From positions 1 through 7,085 of the forward strand of contig JAFGKB010000036.1 of NCBI GenBank assembly GCA_016928755.1: DNA of 7,085 nt, in the 5' to 3' direction. Shown here one piece after another: positions 4,734 to 7,085 of this stretch; position 1 is the stretch's first letter; each line of letters opens with the position of its first letter. The notes beneath the pieces were generated by a model. The model saw only the letters and a list, made by a program, of their open reading frames with translations. It was not told the DNA's origin and made no database searches. Position numbers and translations under genes: made by a program. Origin of the DNA: Anaerolineae bacterium. Its GTDB lineage: Bacteria > Chloroflexota > Anaerolineae > B4-G1 > SLSP01.

Positions 4734-5645
4734 ATGCGTATCGCAGTTGCCAGCGGCAAGGGTGGAACTGGGAAGACCACTGTTGCCATCAACTTAATAT
4801 TATCCATCGCTCAATTGCCAGAAATAGACCGTCCCGCTAAACTGGTCTTCCTGGATTGCGATGTTGAAGAGCCTAATGCCCATCTATTTCTAAATCCTGA
4901 CCTGACTCGCCAGGAAGAGGTGGGGATTCAATTGCCGGAGGTAGACTTCACAAAATGCACTTTCTGTGGGAAGTGCGCCGAGGTCTGTGTTTACCACGCG
5001 ATAGCGGTACTGGGACAACAGGTGCTTGTTTTCCCCCAACTTTGTCATGGTTGCGGTAGTTGTACCTACAATTGCCCGGAACAGGCGATCCACGAAGTCT
5101 TAAAACCTACCGGGAAGCTGGAATGGGGGACAAGGACAATTGACGGCACAATTTTACAATTTGGTCGTGGGGTTATGAATATCGGGGAAGCTATGGCTAC
5201 TCCCATTATTCATCAACTGAAGAGCCAGGCACTAAAAGATATCCCCTTAGTTAACGGTACAAACAACCAAGATGGTTTGGCAATTCTTGACGCTCCGCCG
5301 GGCAATGCCTGCCCGGTAGTGGAGACGATGCGGGATATGGACTTCGTAGTTTTAGTCACCGAACCAACGCCTTTTGGTTTGCACGATTTACGGGTAGCCG
5401 TACAGGTTGCCAGGGATGAGTTAAAGCTGCCGGTCGGTGTTGTTATTAACCGCGATGGGGTCGGCGATGACAGCGTCACCCAGTTTTGCGCCGATGAAGG
5501 TGTGCCGGTTTTAATGCGTATTCCATTGGACCGGCGTATTGCAGAAGCCTACGCAGAGGGTATTCCCCTTGTCGAGGCACAACCGGACTACCAAGAGGCA
5601 TTTATTGCACTCTACCAACGCATCAAGAAAGAGGTGACAGCATGA
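4734..5645 (+). CDS. MinD/ParA-superfamily ATPase with inserted ferredoxin domain (first of pair)
   Basis: This 303-residue protein is a P-loop ATPase with a two-cluster ferredoxin insert. The deviant Walker A, SGKGGTGKTT (7-16), has the signature Lys9 of MinD/ParA/Mrp proteins. LDCDVEEPN (40-48) is the switch I region and LDAPPGNACP (185-194) the Walker B region, followed by VTEPTPFGLHDL. Between them are Cys75, 78, 81, 85 and Cys104, 107, 110, 114, two CX2CX2CX3C motifs for two [4Fe-4S] clusters. The family (COG1149) is typical of anaerobes and belongs to the Desulfovibrio ORP complex. ATP-driven dimerisation is coupled to Fe-S clusters, with roles proposed in cluster handling or electron transfer. 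Its stop overlaps the start of the second ATPase by four bases, so the pair is made together and probably forms a heterodimer. The start follows GAGGGAG by ten bases. Confidence 0.93.
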   Translation: MRIAVASGKGGTGKTTVAINLILSIAQLPEIDRPAKLVFLDCDVEEPNAHLFLNPDLTRQEEVGIQLPEVDFTKCTFCGKCAEVCVYHAIAVLGQQVLVFPQLCHGCGSCTYNCPEQAIHEVLKPTGKLEWGTRTIDGTILQFGRGVMNIGEAMATPIIHQLKSQALKDIPLVNGTNNQDGLAILDAPPGNACPVVETMRDMDFVVLVTEPTPFGLHDLRVAVQVARDELKLPVGVVINRDGVGDDSVTQFCADEGVPVLMRIPLDRRIAEAYAEGIPLVEAQPDYQEAFIALYQRIKKEVTA

Positions 5646-6544
5646 ACAATGAACCTAAACAACTGGTCATCCTGAGTGGTAAGGGTGGTACCGGCAAAAC
5701 CAGTGTTGCGGCTGCCTTGGCGCATATAGCCGCGCAAGAGATGCCGCTATCCCTGGCAGATGCGGATGTGGATGCCTCTAACCTGGACTTGGTGCTAAAG
5801 CCGCAACAAAAAGAAGTCCACGAATTCCGCAGCGGTTTGTTGGCGCGCATCGATCCGGATACCTGTATCGCCTGCGGGCAATGCTATGAGGGGTGCCGCT
5901 TTGACGCCATCCAACCAGGAGACCCTTATACCATTGACCCTGGAGCCTGTGAAGGCTGCGCCGCATGTTCCTATCGTTGTCCAGTTAATGCCATAGTCTT
6001 GGAAGAGCCTACTGTGGGCCAGTGGTTCTATTCCGAGACACCCTATGGGCCGCTTTACCACGCCCACTTATTCGCCGGGGCCGATAATTCGGGAAAATTG
6101 GTGACCTTGGTCAAACAGCACGCCCGGTTGCGTGCTCTGGATGATGCCCGCCCGCTGGTGTTGGTGGATGGGCCACCTGGAATCGGCTGTCCGGTGATCT
6201 CCGCTGCATCCGGAGCCAGTCTGGCTTTGCTGGTTGTTGAGCCTACTCCAGCAGGGATACATGACCTGGATCGGGTTATCCAAACTACCTATCATTTCGG
6301 TGTGCCGGCGATATTGATCATCAACAAGGCAGATTTAAGTCCCACACGAGTCTCTGAGATTGAGGCATATTGCGCAGAACGTGATATTATCATTGCTGCT
6401 AAGTTACCCTATGACACCCAGGTCACCGAGGCTATGGTGCAAGGAGACCCGATTACAAAAGCCTATCCCCAGAGCGACATCAGCCAACAACTACACCAGG
6501 CATGGGGTATAATAAAAGAAAGTCTAGGGCTAAATAGCATCTAA
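5642..6544 (+). CDS. MinD/ParA-superfamily ATPase with inserted ferredoxin domain (second of pair)
   Basis: This paralogue of the preceding gene has 300 residues and the same order of parts. The Walker A is SGKGGTGKTS (12-21) with signature Lys14. ADADVDASN (39-47) matches switch I, and VDGPPGIGCP (175-184) is the Walker B region, followed by VVEPTPAGIHDL. The ferredoxin insert carries Cys75, 78, 81, 85 and Cys103, 106, 109, 113, all eight needed for two [4Fe-4S] clusters. After the insert is a segment typical of the family, GQWFYSETPYGPLYHAHLFA (126-145), which reads more canonically than the equivalent region of the first ATPase. The ATG overlaps the upstream stop in ATGA, so translation is coupled. 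The two proteins are diverged rather than recent duplicates, which fits a fixed pair with separate roles. The gene ends the tight operon; a terminator-like hairpin follows 28 bases later. Confidence 0.93.
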   Translation: MNNEPKQLVILSGKGGTGKTSVAAALAHIAAQEMPLSLADADVDASNLDLVLKPQQKEVHEFRSGLLARIDPDTCIACGQCYEGCRFDAIQPGDPYTIDPGACEGCAACSYRCPVNAIVLEEPTVGQWFYSETPYGPLYHAHLFAGADNSGKLVTLVKQHARLRALDDARPLVLVDGPPGIGCPVISAASGASLALLVVEPTPAGIHDLDRVIQTTYHFGVPAILIINKADLSPTRVSEIEAYCAERDIIIAAKLPYDTQVTEAMVQGDPITKAYPQSDISQQLHQAWGIIKESLGLNSI

Positions 6545-6572
6545 AGACTTGGAAGCTGTTCTTCGAGAATTT

Positions 6573-6628
6573 TCTTCTTTGTAGGACAGTTAGCAGATTG
6601 TTCTACAAAGAAGACCTGTTTTATTTTA
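6573..6628 (+). terminator. Likely intrinsic terminator after the ATPase pair
   Basis: TCTTCTTTGTAGGACA (6573-6588) pairs with TGTTCTACAAAGAAGA (6599-6614) at 15 of 16 positions, the last as G-U, around a 10-base loop. A T-rich stretch, GTTTTATTTTAT, follows at 6618-6629. The stem is long but AT-rich and the T-run begins a few bases late, so it may be leaky. It separates the main operon from the antitoxin-like and radical SAM genes. Confidence 0.65.
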
Positions 6629-6640
6629 TACTACGTAGTA
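6627..6640. promoter_or_regulatory. 12-bp perfect palindrome over a -10-like box
   Basis: TACTACGTAGTA (6629-6640) is a perfect 12-bp palindrome. It overlaps TATACT (6627-6632), a plausible -10 box, and abuts the ribosome binding site AAGGAG (6640-6645). Only weak -35 candidates exist upstream. Its place suits an operator through which the AbrB-like product represses its own gene. That role is inferred from position alone. Confidence 0.4.
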
Positions 6641-6654
6641 AGGAGTAGTTAAAT

Positions 6655-6891
6655 ATGAAGACTTATAAGTTTGAAACCACTGTTCAGGAAAATGGGGATA
6701 TTCAAATTCCCAAAATATCCAGATTAGCAAATCAGCGTGTTGAAGTCTTCATTGTTGTCAGCCCTCTAATAACGGGTGATAATAATAAAAGCCAAATTAT
6801 CGAAGACTTCCTTAACAAATGGAGGGGCTTCTTGAAAGGATTTGACCCAGACGAACTAAAATCACAATATCTACTGGAAAAATATCAATGA
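6655..6891 (+). CDS. AbrB/MazE-like antitoxin-type protein, apparently without an adjacent toxin
   Basis: This is a 78-residue protein. The N-terminal half (KTYKFETTVQENGDIQIPKI, 2-21, then RVEVFIVV) has the beta-strand pattern with 'GDIQIP' of swapped-hairpin AbrB/MazE DNA-binding domains. The C-terminal half (48-78) is helical, with FLNKWRGFLKG (52-62) and DPDELKSQYLLEKY, the type of tail that in antitoxins binds and blocks a toxin. Similar small proteins are often found upstream of PIN- or RelE-type toxin genes. Here the next gene encodes a radical SAM protein, so no toxin partner is visible. AAGGAG (6640-6645) lies nine bases before the ATG. The base composition is more AT-rich than in the ATPase genes, and the gene lies between two hairpin/palindrome elements. 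Both facts fit recent insertion into the locus. The family call is moderate. Confidence 0.7.
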   Translation: MKTYKFETTVQENGDIQIPKISRLANQRVEVFIVVSPLITGDNNKSQIIEDFLNKWRGFLKGFDPDELKSQYLLEKYQ

Positions 6892-6892
6892 A

Positions 6893-6910
6893 GGTTCTTA
6901 ATTAAGAATC
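6893..6910. repeat. Palindrome between the antitoxin-like and radical SAM genes
   Basis: GGTTCTTAATTAAGAATC is palindromic except for one pair, with a perfect 14-bp core TTCTTAATTAAGAA (6895-6908). It begins two bases after the stop of the antitoxin-like gene and ends 37 bases before the radical SAM start. No T-tract follows. It could be a regulator site or the scar of an insertion. Confidence 0.45.
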
Positions 6911-6947
6911 TACAGTCTTGAATCATTCTTACAAAGGATACAGTAAT

Positions 6948-7085
6948 ATGATAGTATTCGGACCTGTACCATCACGCAGATTAGGCAGGAGTTTGGGTGT
7001 GAATAATATCCCACCCAAGACCTGCACATACGCTTGTGTCTATTGCCAGGTTGGCCGCACGACTCAAATGACCATTCAACGCCAA
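6948..7085 (+). CDS. Radical SAM protein, N-terminal part (runs off window)
   Basis: 46 codons are visible, starting at the ATG at 6948 with AAAGGA (6933-6938) nine bases upstream and no stop before the window edge. The N-terminus reads FGPVPSRRLGRSLGVNNIPP (4-23), followed by CTYACVYCQVGRT (26-38). Cys26, Cys30 and Cys33 form the CX3CX2C motif that binds the radical-SAM [4Fe-4S] cluster. The 'GPVPSRRLGRSLGVN' start followed by this motif is characteristic of COG0731-type Fe-S oxidoreductases, which often lie near MinD-ferredoxin ATPases and NifX-type proteins in anaerobes. The reaction is unknown, and the C-terminal part that would show accessory cluster sites is not in view. The gene lies after a terminator-like hairpin and the antitoxin-like gene, so it may be transcribed separately. 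Confidence 0.9.
   Translation, partial: MIVFGPVPSRRLGRSLGVNNIPPKTCTYACVYCQVGRTTQMTIQRQ

Noticed and set aside
1..7085. CRISPR array, tRNA/rRNA genes or transposase
   Set aside because: No regularly spaced repeats with unique spacers, no cloverleaf-like segment with a T-loop GTTCRANNC, and no transposase-like protein were seen on either strand.

Overview
The window looks like a piece of an anaerobic bacterial chromosome of medium GC content. Everything from about 900 to the right edge is read on the + strand, and one unrelated gene leaves the left edge on the - strand. An anaerobe is suggested by tandem MinD-type ATPases carrying ferredoxin inserts, two NifX/NifB-type Fe-Mo cofactor-domain proteins and a radical SAM protein. 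The partial membrane glycosyltransferase on the left resembles long GT-C proteins of Chloroflexota, so an anaerobic member of that phylum is my best guess. This is an inference from family resemblance, not a demonstrated placement.

Layout. 1-755 (-): start of a multi-membrane-span GT-C/GT39-like glycosyltransferase, cut by the window edge. 756-965: divergent control region with a pair of GTGCAAYGCAC palindromes and a perfect consensus promoter. 966-1340: PadR-family regulator. 1377-1574: 65-residue Arg/Pro-rich protein. 1575-1731: two copies of a degenerate 59-bp repeat, the first with a GC hairpin. 1732-2025: Gly/Trp/Tyr-rich protein with a coiled-coil tail (DUF5320-like). 2052-2531: NifX-type protein with a coiled-coil tail. 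2627-2980: unrecognised 117-residue protein. 2997-3188: Gly-rich zinc-ribbon protein. 3214-3702: second NifX-type protein with a His-rich linker and coiled-coil tail. 3787-4644: COG1237-like metallo-beta-lactamase-fold protein. 4734-5645 and 5642-6544: two MinD-type ATPases with ferredoxin inserts, translationally coupled. A terminator-like hairpin follows at 6573-6628, then an AbrB/antitoxin-like gene (6655-6891) and the beginning of a radical SAM gene (6948 to the edge).

How the genes fit together. MinD-type ATPases with ferredoxin inserts beside NifX/ORP-domain proteins are the hallmark of the anaerobe-specific 'orange protein' (ORP) complex of Desulfovibrio, where an ORP protein binds a Mo-Cu-S cluster. 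This operon appears to be a variant of that theme. It has a PadR regulator at its head (sigma54 regulators control the Desulfovibrio operons), two ORP-like proteins, an MBL-fold protein and several small accessory proteins. The most distinctive signal is that three different proteins (1732, 2052 and 3214) end in nearly the same coiled-coil segment, E-I-x-x-L-R-x-E-V-x-x-L-R/K, which suggests they assemble with each other. A second signal is a repeated TTCCNGGAA hairpin in two of the operon's gaps. Metal-cluster assembly or delivery is a reasonable hypothesis for the operon, but its actual function is unknown.
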